From: Dehalococcoidia bacterium | GTDB taxonomy: Bacteria; Chloroflexota; Dehalococcoidia; Bin125 | Reading direction: 5' to 3' | DNA length: 14,124 bases | Assembly: GCA_007571275.1 (NCBI GenBank) | Contig: RKRS01000125.1 | Coordinates: 1 to 14,124 of the forward strand | Shown here: piece by piece, positions 7,153 through 14,113 of the stretch | How positions within the stretch are numbered: the stretch's first letter is position 1 | Layout of the letters: every line of letters begins with the position of its first letter | Notes under the pieces: generated by a model | Database searches by the model: none | What the model saw: the letters and a program-made list of their open reading frames with translations, nothing else | What the model was told of the DNA's origin: nothing | Position numbers and translations under genes: made by a program

Positions 7153-9441
7153 ATGACTACCGAGACCAAGCCCGCCTATCACGTCGTCGGGACACGGCCG
7201 CTTCGACCGGACGGAATTGACAAGGTCACCGGTCGCGCCGCGTACGGCGCGGACATCAATCTGCCGGGGATGCTGTACGGGCGGATTCTTCGTTCGCCGC
7301 ACGCGCATGCCAGGCTGCTCAGCATTGATGCGTCCAGGGCGGAGGCGCTGGAGGGAGTCAAATGCGTGATTACCCACGAGCATTTGCCTGGCGCCGCCGA
7401 CGAGGTGATTGATTTTGGTGAGTCGGTCTCGCCATACAAGTGGATGCTGGAGCAGACCTTCGCGTCTGAGAAGGCGCTCTTCCAGGGACATCCGGTCGCT
7501 GCCATCTGCGCGACCGATCCGCACATCGCAGAGGACGCGCTGGAGTTGATCGAGGTGGAGTACGAGGTCCTGCCGCCGGTGCTGTCGGTCCAGGATGCGA
7601 TGGCGGAAGGCGCGCCGATCTTGCATGAGGGGATGAAGACGGTCGAAATGGTCGCCCGTTTCGTACCAGGCGACGGGCGCGGTGAGAGCGACAGTAACGT
7701 CGCCTCGCAACTGGAGTTCGAACAGGGCGATCTGACAGCGGCGTTCGAGGCGGCGGACATTGTGCTCGAGGGTGAGTTCGAGACCGCCGCCGCGCATCAG
7801 GGTTACATCGAGCCGCAGGCGGGAGCGGCGCATTGGAACTCGGACGGCACGCTGACGATCTGGACGTCGTCGCAGGGTCCGTTCGCGGTACGCGACACCG
7901 TGGCGCGGATGCTGCAGATTCCGCTGGCCAACGTCAAGGTGGTGCCGATGGAAATCGGCGGCGGCTTCGGTGGCAAGACGCGCCCATACATGGAGCAGGC
8001 AGCGGCGATCATGTCCAGACTCACTGGTCGCCCGGTGCGGATGTACATGAATCGCGAAGAGGTGTTGATTGGCACCGGGCCGACCTCCGCCACGTACGTA
8101 CGCTGCCGCCTGGGCGCGATGAACGACGGGACAATCACGGCGGTCGAGGCGACGCTCGCCTATGAGGCCGGCGCGTTCCCCGGCTCGCCGGTCGGCGCAG
8201 GCGCGACCTGCATGCTGTCCAGCTACGACGTGCCCAACCTGTACATCAATGCGCTCGATGTCGTCACCAACAAGCCGAAGGCGCACGCCTATCGCGCACC
8301 TGGCTCGCCACAGGCGACCTTTGCCGTCGAGTCGCTGATCGATCAGCTGGCCGAGCGGCTCGAGCGCGACCCGATGGAGCTGCGGACACAGAACGCGGCG
8401 CGCGAGGGAACGCGCCGCGCCGATGGTGTCGTGATGCCGCGAATCGGCGCGGAGGAGACCATGCAGGCGGCGATGGACTCGCCGCACTATCGCTCCGAGA
8501 TCGGCGTCGACGAAGATGGTCGCCTGCTTGGTCGCGGCGTCGCGATGGGCTTCTGGACCAACGGCGGGATGGAGTCATCGGCATATGCCGCTGTCAACAG
8601 CGATGGCACTGTCAACCTCTCTGTCGGATCGGTGGACATTGGCGGTCAGCGAGCCGGTCTGGCGATGCAATTCGCGGAAACGATGGGGATCGATTACGAG
8701 CTGGTCCGACCACAGGTGGTCGATACCGACTCGATCGGCTTCACCCATGTGACGGGCGGATCGCGGGTCGCATATGCGACGGGTATCGCGGTGCACGAGT
8801 CGGCGCTGGACATTCAGCAGCAGATGATCGAGCGAGCGGCGCGAATTTGGGACGTCGAACCCGACACGGTCAGCTACGAGGATGGCGTCACCCACGGGCC
8901 GGAGGGCAAGCAGTTCAGCTTCAGGGATCTCTGTCGGCAAATGCCCGGCACGGGTGGCATGATCCAGGGGCGGGCCGATGTCCTGCCGACGCGGCCGGGA
9001 CCGGCCTACGGCTGCCACATCGTCGACGTGGCGGTCGACCGCGACACAGGCAAGGTCGATGTGCTGCGCTACTCCGCCGTGCAGGACGTGGGCACGGCGA
9101 TTCATCCGTCGTACGTCGAAGGACAGGTGCAGGGCGGCGTCGCGCAGGGCGCCGGCATGGCGCTGACGGAGGAGTACGTCTACTCCAACGACGGTCGAAT
9201 GACCAACGCCAGCTTGCTCGACTATCGGATGCCGACAGCGCTCGACCTGCCCGAGATCGAGACGATTCTGGTTGAGGTGCCGAACCCCAGTCACCCCTAC
9301 GGCGTGCGAGGCGTCGGCGAAGTGCCGATCGTGCCGCCGCTGGCGGCGATCGCCAATGCAATCTACGACGCGACCGGCATCCGCATGAACTCGCTCCCGG
9401 CCAGCCCGACCAAACTGCTCGATCGGCTGCTGGACGAGTAA
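7153..9441 (+). CDS. Xanthine dehydrogenase/CoxL-family molybdopterin-binding subunit (orphan large subunit)
   Basis: A 762-residue protein of normal length for this subunit. The N-terminal domain (about 10-140) contains KVTGRAAYGADINLPGMLYG (24-43), the aldehyde-oxidase/xanthine-dehydrogenase a/b hammerhead. The Mo-cofactor domains follow: SSQGPF (239-244), GGGFGGK (269-275), AYRAPGSPQ (379-387), GGSRVAYATG (535-544), DVGTAIHPSYVEGQVQGG (645-662) and GVGEVP (720-725), whose Glu723 matches the catalytic Glu of xanthine dehydrogenase. The loop AYRAPGS is neither the form I CoxL AYxCSFR, with its Cu-binding Cys, nor the form II AYRGAGR, so it is not a typical CO dehydrogenase. Expected chemistry: hydroxylation of a heterocycle or aldehyde using water. 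GAGGAG 7 bases before the ATG sets the start. No FAD or 2Fe-2S subunit gene is next to it: a MoaD-like gene lies upstream and an opposite-strand hydrolase 10 bases downstream, so partners must be encoded elsewhere. Confidence 0.9.
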   Translation: MTTETKPAYHVVGTRPLRPDGIDKVTGRAAYGADINLPGMLYGRILRSPHAHARLLSIDASRAEALEGVKCVITHEHLPGAADEVIDFGESVSPYKWMLEQTFASEKALFQGHPVAAICATDPHIAEDALELIEVEYEVLPPVLSVQDAMAEGAPILHEGMKTVEMVARFVPGDGRGESDSNVASQLEFEQGDLTAAFEAADIVLEGEFETAAAHQGYIEPQAGAAHWNSDGTLTIWTSSQGPFAVRDTVARMLQIPLANVKVVPMEIGGGFGGKTRPYMEQAAAIMSRLTGRPVRMYMNREEVLIGTGPTSATYVRCRLGAMNDGTITAVEATLAYEAGAFPGSPVGAGATCMLSSYDVPNLYINALDVVTNKPKAHAYRAPGSPQATFAVESLIDQLAERLERDPMELRTQNAAREGTRRADGVVMPRIGAEETMQAAMDSPHYRSEIGVDEDGRLLGRGVAMGFWTNGGMESSAYAAVNSDGTVNLSVGSVDIGGQRAGLAMQFAETMGIDYELVRPQVVDTDSIGFTHVTGGSRVAYATGIAVHESALDIQQQMIERAARIWDVEPDTVSYEDGVTHGPEGKQFSFRDLCRQMPGTGGMIQGRADVLPTRPGPAYGCHIVDVAVDRDTGKVDVLRYSAVQDVGTAIHPSYVEGQVQGGVAQGAGMALTEEYVYSNDGRMTNASLLDYRMPTALDLPEIETILVEVPNPSHPYGVRGVGEVPIVPPLAAIANAIYDATGIRMNSLPASPTKLLDRLLDE

Positions 9442-9451
9442 GCCTTCGTCG

Positions 9452-10165
9452 CTACTCCGCGTACTCGCGGGCCAGGCGGTCGAGCAGGTCGATCACCAGG
9501 TCGGGGCGACTGAAGAACGGGGAATGGTCAGTCGCCCACTCCACGACTCGGTCCGCGCGGCGCGCGAGTTCGCGCTGACCTTCGGCCAGGAGCGCGCGGT
9601 CTTCGGTGCAGACGACGTAGGTAGTCGTGATCGAACGCCAGGCGGCCTCGCGCGGGGCGGCGAAGGGGATCGCGGCTTCATCGCGGACCAGTTCCGCCAT
9701 CGCGCGGTCGACATCTTCATCCGAGCATTGACCGTAGAAGATGGGCCGGATCATGTCGGCCTGCACGGTGGTCGAGCCTTCTTCGTCGGCCTGGATGACG
9801 CCGACCAGCTCAGGGTTGGCGAAGTTGTCCGGGATGGCGCCGTCAACATCAGGCATGATCGCCGTCAGATAGACGAGATGCTTGACGTTGTCGTTGCCGA
9901 GCGGAGCCGTCGTGATCGCGACGCCGCCGAAGGAGTGTCCGACCAGCACGACCGGGCCGTCGACTGTGTCGAGAGCGGCGCGGACGATGGCTTCGTTGTC
10001 GTCGGAGTTGGTCACGCCGCGTAACGGGTCGCCGCGTCGACGGTCGACGTTGAGGTTCGGTACGCCGCGAGCGTCGAGGCCGGCCGTGACCTTGTCCCAG
10101 CACCAAGGACCATGCCAAGCGCCATGCACCAGTACCACGGTTGCGGGCGTCGTTGATGTCGTCAT
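9452..10165 (-). CDS. Small alpha/beta-hydrolase (methylesterase/hydroxynitrile-lyase-like)
   Basis: A 237-residue protein with all alpha/beta-hydrolase landmarks: VVLVHGAWHGPWCW (10-23, His-Gly oxyanion loop), the nucleophile elbow GHSFGG with Ser78, a candidate acid Asp189 in VCTEDRALL, and His214 in ATDHSPFFSRPD. The length, the HGAWHGPWCW start and the late DHSPFFSRP resemble the plant methylesterase/hydroxynitrile lyase/salicylate-esterase type, here a bacterial esterase; the substrate is unknown. The start at 10165 is chosen because GAGGAGG lies 6 bases upstream; the ATG at 10171 overlaps that site. It follows the carboxymuconolactone-decarboxylase-family gene after 19 bases on the same strand, probably the same transcript, and ends 10 bases from the opposite-strand Mo-hydroxylase. 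Confidence 0.88.
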   Translation of the reverse strand: MTTSTTPATVVLVHGAWHGPWCWDKVTAGLDARGVPNLNVDRRRGDPLRGVTNSDDNEAIVRAALDTVDGPVVLVGHSFGGVAITTAPLGNDNVKHLVYLTAIMPDVDGAIPDNFANPELVGVIQADEEGSTTVQADMIRPIFYGQCSDEDVDRAMAELVRDEAAIPFAAPREAAWRSITTTYVVCTEDRALLAEGQRELARRADRVVEWATDHSPFFSRPDLVIDLLDRLAREYAE

Positions 10166-10184
10166 GGTCATCCTCCTCGGGTTG

Positions 10185-10742
10185 TTACTGGGGAAAGCGC
10201 TCGGTCGTCTCAGGTTCGAACTGCACGCCAAAGCTGTTCAGAGCCATCGAAACGATGTGATACTGGCCAACAGCGAACACAACATCCATCAGCTGCTTCG
10301 TTGAGTACCGCTCTGCGAGGGCATTCCATGTCGCGTCGGAGATGAATGCGTCCGCGTGCAGTTCATCAGCAGCGCGCAGCAGGGTGGCGTCGAAGTCGCC
10401 CCAACCGTCGGCTTCGGGACCCAACGTGACGCGGCGGATTTCATCATCAGTCAGTCCAACCGACCGGCCGAAGCGGGTGTGCTGACCGAATTCGTACTCC
10501 GACTGGCAATTCCAGCCGGTACGCAAGATGAGCAGCTCGCGCTCTCGCGGCGGGAGCGATGAGTCTCGCATCACGTGCTGGGTGAATGACTGACGAGCCC
10601 GCGCCAGTTCGGGATATTGCGCGATTGTACGTTGCACGTTCAACGGCGAGCGACCCAGCGCGGCCGCGGCGAGTACTTCGCGCTGCTCGTCCGTTGCCTC
10701 TTCGTCGGAGATCGGAGCGATTCGGGGTTGAGAAAGTCTCAT
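10185..10742 (-). CDS. Carboxymuconolactone decarboxylase/AhpD-like family protein
   Basis: A 185-residue all-helical protein. The central motif is PPRERELLILRTGWNCQSEY (64-83) followed by EFGQH (84-88) and GLTDDEI (96-102), the standard CMD-family pattern E-x9-C-x8-H-x-x-x-G-x-x-x-G. Only one cysteine (Cys79) is present and the AhpD CxxC pair is missing, so thiol peroxidase activity is unlikely and a gamma-carboxymuconolactone-decarboxylase-like or other lyase role fits better. Residues 127-172, with the YHIVSMALNSFGV stretch, form the C-terminal helix. The frame is open further upstream into the tRNA gene, but ATG 10742 starts the homologous part; AGGTG lies 5 bases before it. It precedes the hydrolase gene by 19 bases and follows tRNA-Pro by 31 bases on the same strand, so read-through from the tRNA promoter is possible. 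Function is inferred only at the family level. Confidence 0.85.
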   Translation of the reverse strand: MRLSQPRIAPISDEEATDEQREVLAAAALGRSPLNVQRTIAQYPELARARQSFTQHVMRDSSLPPRERELLILRTGWNCQSEYEFGQHTRFGRSVGLTDDEIRRVTLGPEADGWGDFDATLLRAADELHADAFISDATWNALAERYSTKQLMDVVFAVGQYHIVSMALNSFGVQFEPETTERFPQ

Positions 10743-10773
10743 GACACACCTGCCACGCAGCAGGGTAACGGAA

Positions 10774-10850
<77 letters not shown>

Positions 10851-10874
10851 ACGCGGCTCATCGTATCACCTGAT

Positions 10875-10895
10875 AGCTGCCAGCCGGCGGCAGCT
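10875..10895. other. Perfect 7-bp hairpin in the tRNA/small-gene divergent gap
   Basis: AGCTGCC (10875-10881) pairs with GGCAGCT (10889-10895) around a 7-base loop. It sits between the tRNA gene (minus) and the small membrane-protein gene (plus). No T-run follows on either strand, so it is not a standard terminator. An operator or transcript structure is possible. Confidence 0.35.
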
Positions 10896-10932
10896 TGCGT
10901 GGCCGTCCATCCAGTTACCAGAACATGCGAAC

Positions 10933-10941
10933 TGGTATAGT
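10933..10941 (+). promoter_or_regulatory. Extended -10 promoter of the small membrane-protein gene
   Basis: TGGTATAGT is an extended -10 element (TG-N-TATAGT, one mismatch to TATAAT). Its hexamer, 10936-10941, ends 6 bases before the ATG at 10948, so transcription would start at or next to the start codon. A weak -35-like TTACCA lies at 10915-10920, 15 bases upstream. There is no Shine-Dalgarno site before that ATG. A leaderless mRNA is therefore likely. Confidence 0.5.
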
Positions 10942-10947
10942 ACTTGC

Positions 10948-11232
10948 ATGGCGCTAAATCGACTACGGTTCCACAACATCCTGGTCAAGGACATGGATCA
11001 ACCGTCGGAAGCGGCGGAAGAGCTGGCCGAGGTCGTCGACGAGGGTATGCGCGAGCACGCACTGAGGATTGAGACGGACCAGAAATTCGAGCTGCTGATC
11101 GCAGAGATGAGGGTCATGCGGGCAGAGATAAACGAACGCATCACTCGGATGCAACTGGCGCTGCTGACCGCACTCGGCGTGGCAACGGCGACCATCGTCG
11201 GGCTGCTGATTGCCCTGCTCGCGCGGAGCTGA
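10948..11232 (+). CDS. Small coiled-coil protein with C-terminal membrane anchor, function unknown
   Basis: A 94-residue protein. Residues 19-68 are charged and helical, with heptad-like hydrophobics (AEELAEVVDEGM, KFELLIAEMRVM, INERITRMQ), suggesting a coiled coil. Residues 70-91 form one hydrophobic transmembrane helix followed by ARS. This tail-anchored layout resembles small DUF1640/CCDC90-like and XhlA-like bacterial proteins, but no signature residue confirms either family. The start at 10948 is supported by the extended -10 directly upstream and the absence of a ribosome site; ATG 10993 has AAGGA only 1-2 bases away and would remove just 15 residues. The open frame continues upstream across the tRNA gene, which is not plausible coding. 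The gene ends 4 bases from the end of the convergent MaoC gene, leaving no room for a terminator. The role is unknown. Confidence 0.65.
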   Translation: MALNRLRFHNILVKDMDQPSEAAEELAEVVDEGMREHALRIETDQKFELLIAEMRVMRAEINERITRMQLALLTALGVATATIVGLLIALLARS

Positions 11233-11236
11233 CCGA

Positions 11237-11692
11237 CTAGTCGGCGGGGCGTTTGAGCATCATCCCCGCTCGGCGACATTTGACGACCAGCTCACCGCGC
11301 TGATTGATCCCTCGATGCTCGAAGGTCACCACGCCACGGTCGGGCTTACTTCTTGATTCACGTCGGTCGATCACTTCGGTTTCGCAGGTGATCGTGTCGC
11401 CGATAAAGACCGGGTGCGGGAACGTCGTTTCGTCGAAGCCGAGATTGCCCAGCGTCGTTCCGAGCGTTGTATCAGCGACGCTGAGTCCGACGGCCAGTCC
11501 CAACGTGAAGATGCTGTTGACGATGCGCTGGCCGTGCTGTGTGCCAGCCGAGAACTCGGCGTCGAGATGAAGCGGTTGGGCGTTATGCGTCAGCGCCGTG
11601 AATAGCAGGTTGTCGGCTTCAGTCACGGTGCGCGACGGCTGGTGACGAATGACGAGCCCCGGCTCCAACTCTTCAAACCACTTACCAGCCAT
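11237..11692 (-). CDS. MaoC-like hydratase/dehydratase, single hot-dog
   Basis: A 151-residue single hot-dog protein. The active-site loop reads ALTHNAQPLHLDAEFSA (33-49): Asn37, Gln39 and His42 occupy the positions of Asp, Asn and His in hydratase-2 (G-D-x-N-P-x-H). The N-x-Q-P-x-H form is a known variant in MaoC proteins of the methylmalyl-CoA/mesaconyl-CoA hydratase type. RIVNSIFTLGLAVGLSV (56-72) is the hot-dog helix, and FPHPVFIGDTITCETEVID (91-109) is the conserved strand pair. Expected role: hydration or dehydration of a CoA thioester in the cytoplasm; the substrate is unknown. ATG 11692 is preferred, with AAGGAG 10 bases upstream; the alternative GTG at 11701 is too close to that site. 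It is the last gene of the minus-strand operon, 45 bases after the DUF169 gene. Confidence 0.85.
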   Translation of the reverse strand: MAGKWFEELEPGLVIRHQPSRTVTEADNLLFTALTHNAQPLHLDAEFSAGTQHGQRIVNSIFTLGLAVGLSVADTTLGTTLGNLGFDETTFPHPVFIGDTITCETEVIDRRESRSKPDRGVVTFEHRGINQRGELVVKCRRAGMMLKRPAD

Positions 11693-11719
11693 GACGCACA
11701 CTCTCCTTCTGCCTCCCGT

Positions 11720-11736
11720 GGAGCGGGAAGCGCTCC
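11720..11736. other. Intercistronic hairpin between the DUF169 and MaoC genes
   Basis: GGAGCG (11720-11725) pairs with CGCTCC (11731-11736) around a 5-base loop, immediately after the DUF169 stop codon on the minus strand. No T-run follows, so it is not a strong terminator. It could be a partial attenuator or processing site that lowers MaoC expression. Confidence 0.35.
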
Positions 11737-11737
11737 G

Positions 11738-12448
11738 TCAGGCAAACCGCGCCATGTCGTCGGCCGCGTATTGCGCGACCGCGTGGTCGGCAGCCGAGGT
11801 CTGGCTGAGACGCTCGAGCAGGTCCGACAACTGAGCCGCGGGGATGGCGCAGGTCATCTCGGCGTTCGGCATCTGGGTGCGCACGCGCGAGAGCTGGCAA
11901 CCCACCGACGCGGCCATCTCTCCCGCCTTGGCGATGGCGATGATGTGGCACTGTGGCTTGCCTTCAATCCGCAACGAGGGGAACGCGTCGTGCAGCACCA
12001 TCAGTTGGCGACCCGTGATCCGCAGCAACACTACGTCCGGGTCCGTCGGCGACTCGCCCAGTGGTCCGTAGACGACCTCTTCAGGCTGCTCTTCGACGAC
12101 CGGAATGCCCATCGCGGCCTCGGGCGTGACCCAGCCAGACTCAAGCAACGCGCCGACGTCGCCGTTCTCCAGTACGTCACCGAGCGCGAGGAATCCGTGT
12201 GTGACCGAGCCAACCGAACAGTTGGCGTGATCGGCGGCGACGGTCGAGAAGGTCCGATCGGCCGCGTGCATCCAGAACACGCAGCCCGCCGGCACACGGC
12301 CGGTGCGTCCGTCAGCCGCTGGCTCGGGCATCGGGTTGTCGAATCCCGAGACGCCGGACGCAGAGTCGTGGAAGGTGATCGCCAGCGGCTTGTTCGCCAG
12401 TCCCAACGCGCCTTGCAACTGCTCCGACAGATCGTTCCAGTCAGTCAT
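11738..12448 (-). CDS. DUF169 family protein
   Basis: A 236-residue cytoplasmic protein that fits DUF169 throughout: LANKPLAITF (17-26, the 'xxPVAVxh' start), AGCVFWMHAADRTFST (54-69), DHANCSVGSVTHGF (73-86), EEVVYGPLGESPTDPDVVLL (123-142) and SVGCQLSR (181-188). Cysteines at 56, 77, 167, 184 and 200 fall in the conserved Cys-containing blocks, suggesting metal or Fe-S binding, though this is not proven. The family has no established function; members often lie near redox or C1 and metal genes. The ATG at 12448 overlaps the stop of the zinc-ribbon gene as ATGA, a sign of translational coupling. The family call is solid; the role is unknown. Confidence 0.88.
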   Translation of the reverse strand: MTDWNDLSEQLQGALGLANKPLAITFHDSASGVSGFDNPMPEPAADGRTGRVPAGCVFWMHAADRTFSTVAADHANCSVGSVTHGFLALGDVLENGDVGALLESGWVTPEAAMGIPVVEEQPEEVVYGPLGESPTDPDVVLLRITGRQLMVLHDAFPSLRIEGKPQCHIIAIAKAGEMAASVGCQLSRVRTQMPNAEMTCAIPAAQLSDLLERLSQTSAADHAVAQYAADDMARFA

Positions 12449-12765
12449 TCGTGCCTGCTTTCTGTTGCGTAGACATCTTCGACGTTACCAGCCACGCTAC
12501 GACGCACGGAGGAGGATGGGTTGCACCGCGGGCAAACGTACTCGTCGTCAGCCAAGCCCGTGATCCAGCGCTGACCGCATTGGTCGCAACGGCGTCGACG
12601 CTCGGGTAGCGCCGGAGCCAGGCGCGTGACTGGAGCGGCACGAGCAACGGAAAGCGCGGCGTCTTCGGGGATCGGCTGGCGCACGACGGCGGCGAGATAC
12701 CGGGCCATCGCTAGCAGTTTGGCCAGCACGGCGCTCAGCCTGCTTCGCGGCGCTCGGTCAGTCAT
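12445..12765 (-). CDS. Small zinc-ribbon protein, function unknown
   Basis: A 106-residue protein. A zinc-ribbon-like knuckle pair is visible: CDQC (60-63) and CPRC (78-81), 14 residues apart. Residues 9-29 are a hydrophobic/amphipathic helix (RLSAVLAKLLAMARYLAAVV region) that might lie on a membrane or interact with the exchanger. The C-terminus (82-106) is polar. The start at 12765 is chosen because GGAG lies 7 bases upstream and the first bases overlap the end of the exchanger gene by 8 bases; an in-frame ATG at 12807 lies inside the exchanger gene and has no ribosome site. The gene then overlaps the DUF169 gene by 4 bases. This double coupling implies stoichiometric synthesis with its neighbours. 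No named family is recognised. Confidence 0.7.
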   Translation of the reverse strand: MTDRAPRSRLSAVLAKLLAMARYLAAVVRQPIPEDAALSVARAAPVTRLAPALPERRRRCDQCGQRWITGLADDEYVCPRCNPSSSVRRSVAGNVEDVYATESRHE

Positions 12766-14101
12766 TCCGGGACTCCGATCTCGGGGCGGTTGCGGCGTCA
12801 TCGCCATGAGCGTGATGCATCGCCGCCGAAGCGGGCGACCGAAACGCCTCGCGCAACGTCGGCACGATGCTACGCCAGTACTGGGACATCATCAATGCGG
12901 CCAGCGTCAGGTAGATCACGCCGAAGACGATTCGGGGCGTGTTGTTGTCCTGGAAAAAGAACTGCATGATCAGCTGGGCCAGGAACAACCCGAGCAATGC
13001 GAAGCCGGCGCGCGCTGTCAGGCGGCGGTCGATAATCAGCATGACGCCGAATGCCGACTGTGCCGCGGTGATGAAGACCTCGGCGCGCTGGATATCGCTG
13101 GAAATCAGCCCGCTCACCGCTCCTCCGGCAGCGATGTAAGCGAGTGGCAGCGAGCCAATCAACAGGGTCCACTGATTGACTTTGCTGGAAATCAGCATAT
13201 TGACGCCCAGACCCGCCGACCCTCGCCAGACGAGGTAGAGCGCAGCGAAGAACTCCGGCGACTCGGACGCCAACGGGGCAATCCACTGGATGACGAAGAA
13301 CTCGCCGATGCCGACATCGCGTCCGATCTGCTCCAGACCGTGCACAAAGGGCTCGGCTGAGATCGCGATCACCAGGGCGGAGTAGGCAATCAGGGATATC
13401 ACCACGACGCGCCGCGTCGCAGTCGGCAGATTGCCGATGGTTGCCGCGGGTCCTTCCAGCTCGGGCTCCTCGATCGGCGAACGCGTCAGTCGCAGCACGT
13501 ACCAGAAGAACAGCAGCCCCAGGACGATGGTGTCCTCGATGGCGACCCGCCCTTTGGCGACAATGATGAACGAGTACAGCGTGGCGACGGCGAGGATGCC
13601 AATGTCGAGGCCGATGCCGCCGGGCAAACTGAGCAGCGGCTCGGCAGGATCGGCTGGTCGTCGCTGGAGGAATCGCCATGCACTGCGCATCGCGGTCGTG
13701 GCGAGTTGTCTGGGACCTCCCGCTTTCCAGGCGAACAGGAAGATCACCATCGCCCAGCCAACGCCAAGTAGCAGGCGGTTGGCGCCGGTCATGTTGGCCA
13801 GCGCCAGCTCGTCCTTGCCGGGAATGCCCTTGCCCGCCTCCCAGGCCAGCAACAGGTCGACCGCATACTCGGGCAACACGGCGATGAACGCGACGACCGC
13901 GACAGACAGGGCGGCGGGAATATCGTGCTGCGCAGCTTCAGCCCCGGTCGAGATCAGAAACGCGGCAGAGAGGATGCCCAGCCCAAAGATCGCGACCTCA
14001 AGCTCGGTACCGACATGAATCCCGCCCAGACGAAAGCTCAGGGCCGGCAGCCCAACAACGGCCGCCCCAATCAATAGCGTCCACGAAGATCGGAGGTGCA
14101 T
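12758..14101 (-). CDS. CaCA-superfamily sodium/calcium (cation/proton) exchanger
   Basis: A 447-residue membrane protein with about 10-11 predicted helices and the two inverted alpha-repeats of the Ca2+/cation antiporter family. Alpha-1: VAFIAVLPEYAVDLLL (70-85) with Glu78, then ALANMTGANRLLLG (100-113). Alpha-2: WIAPLASESPEFFAALYLVW (273-292) with Glu283, then SSKVNQWTLLIG (305-316). The usual GTSLPE is changed to IAVLPE and ASESPE, and the second GSN-type motif has Lys307 at the Asn position, so ion selectivity may differ from Na+/Ca2+ exchangers. A cytoplasmic tail (about 410-447) contains HHxH (429-432), a possible metal site. Role by family: cation efflux driven by Na+ or H+. No Shine-Dalgarno precedes ATG 14101. 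First of four minus-strand genes; the next start overlaps its last 8 bases. It starts 23 bases from the window edge, so anything upstream is unseen. Confidence 0.87.
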   Translation of the reverse strand: MHLRSSWTLLIGAAVVGLPALSFRLGGIHVGTELEVAIFGLGILSAAFLISTGAEAAQHDIPAALSVAVVAFIAVLPEYAVDLLLAWEAGKGIPGKDELALANMTGANRLLLGVGWAMVIFLFAWKAGGPRQLATTAMRSAWRFLQRRPADPAEPLLSLPGGIGLDIGILAVATLYSFIIVAKGRVAIEDTIVLGLLFFWYVLRLTRSPIEEPELEGPAATIGNLPTATRRVVVISLIAYSALVIAISAEPFVHGLEQIGRDVGIGEFFVIQWIAPLASESPEFFAALYLVWRGSAGLGVNMLISSKVNQWTLLIGSLPLAYIAAGGAVSGLISSDIQRAEVFITAAQSAFGVMLIIDRRLTARAGFALLGLFLAQLIMQFFFQDNNTPRIVFGVIYLTLAALMMSQYWRSIVPTLREAFRSPASAAMHHAHGDDAATAPRSESRND

Positions 14102-14107
14102 GGGATC

Positions 14108-14113
14108 AGCGTA
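14108..14113 (-). promoter_or_regulatory. Possible -10 element of the exchanger operon
   Basis: TACGCT (minus strand) fits TA-N3-T and lies 6 bases before the ATG at 14101, the same distance as before the genes at 2399 and 10948. The -35 region is beyond the window, so this cannot be weighed properly. Confidence 0.2.

Noticed and set aside
7117..8487. Long minus-strand open frame (456 codons) opposite the Mo-hydroxylase gene
   Set aside because: It is Arg/His-rich with no recognisable domain and mirrors codons of the well-supported plus-strand gene; long antisense frames are expected in GC-rich genes.
8575..9294. Second minus-strand open frame of 239 codons inside the same gene
   Set aside because: Same reason: a GC-driven shadow with no motif and no ribosome site.
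7153..9441. Aerobic CO dehydrogenase large subunit (coxL)
   Set aside because: The active-site loop is AYRAPGS rather than AYxCSFR, and the FAD and 2Fe-2S subunit genes are missing, so only the wider family can be claimed.
11642..12472. Plus-strand open frame of 276 codons opposite the DUF169 gene
   Set aside because: Arg/His/Gly-rich composition without domains; the opposite strand encodes a clear DUF169 protein in an operon.
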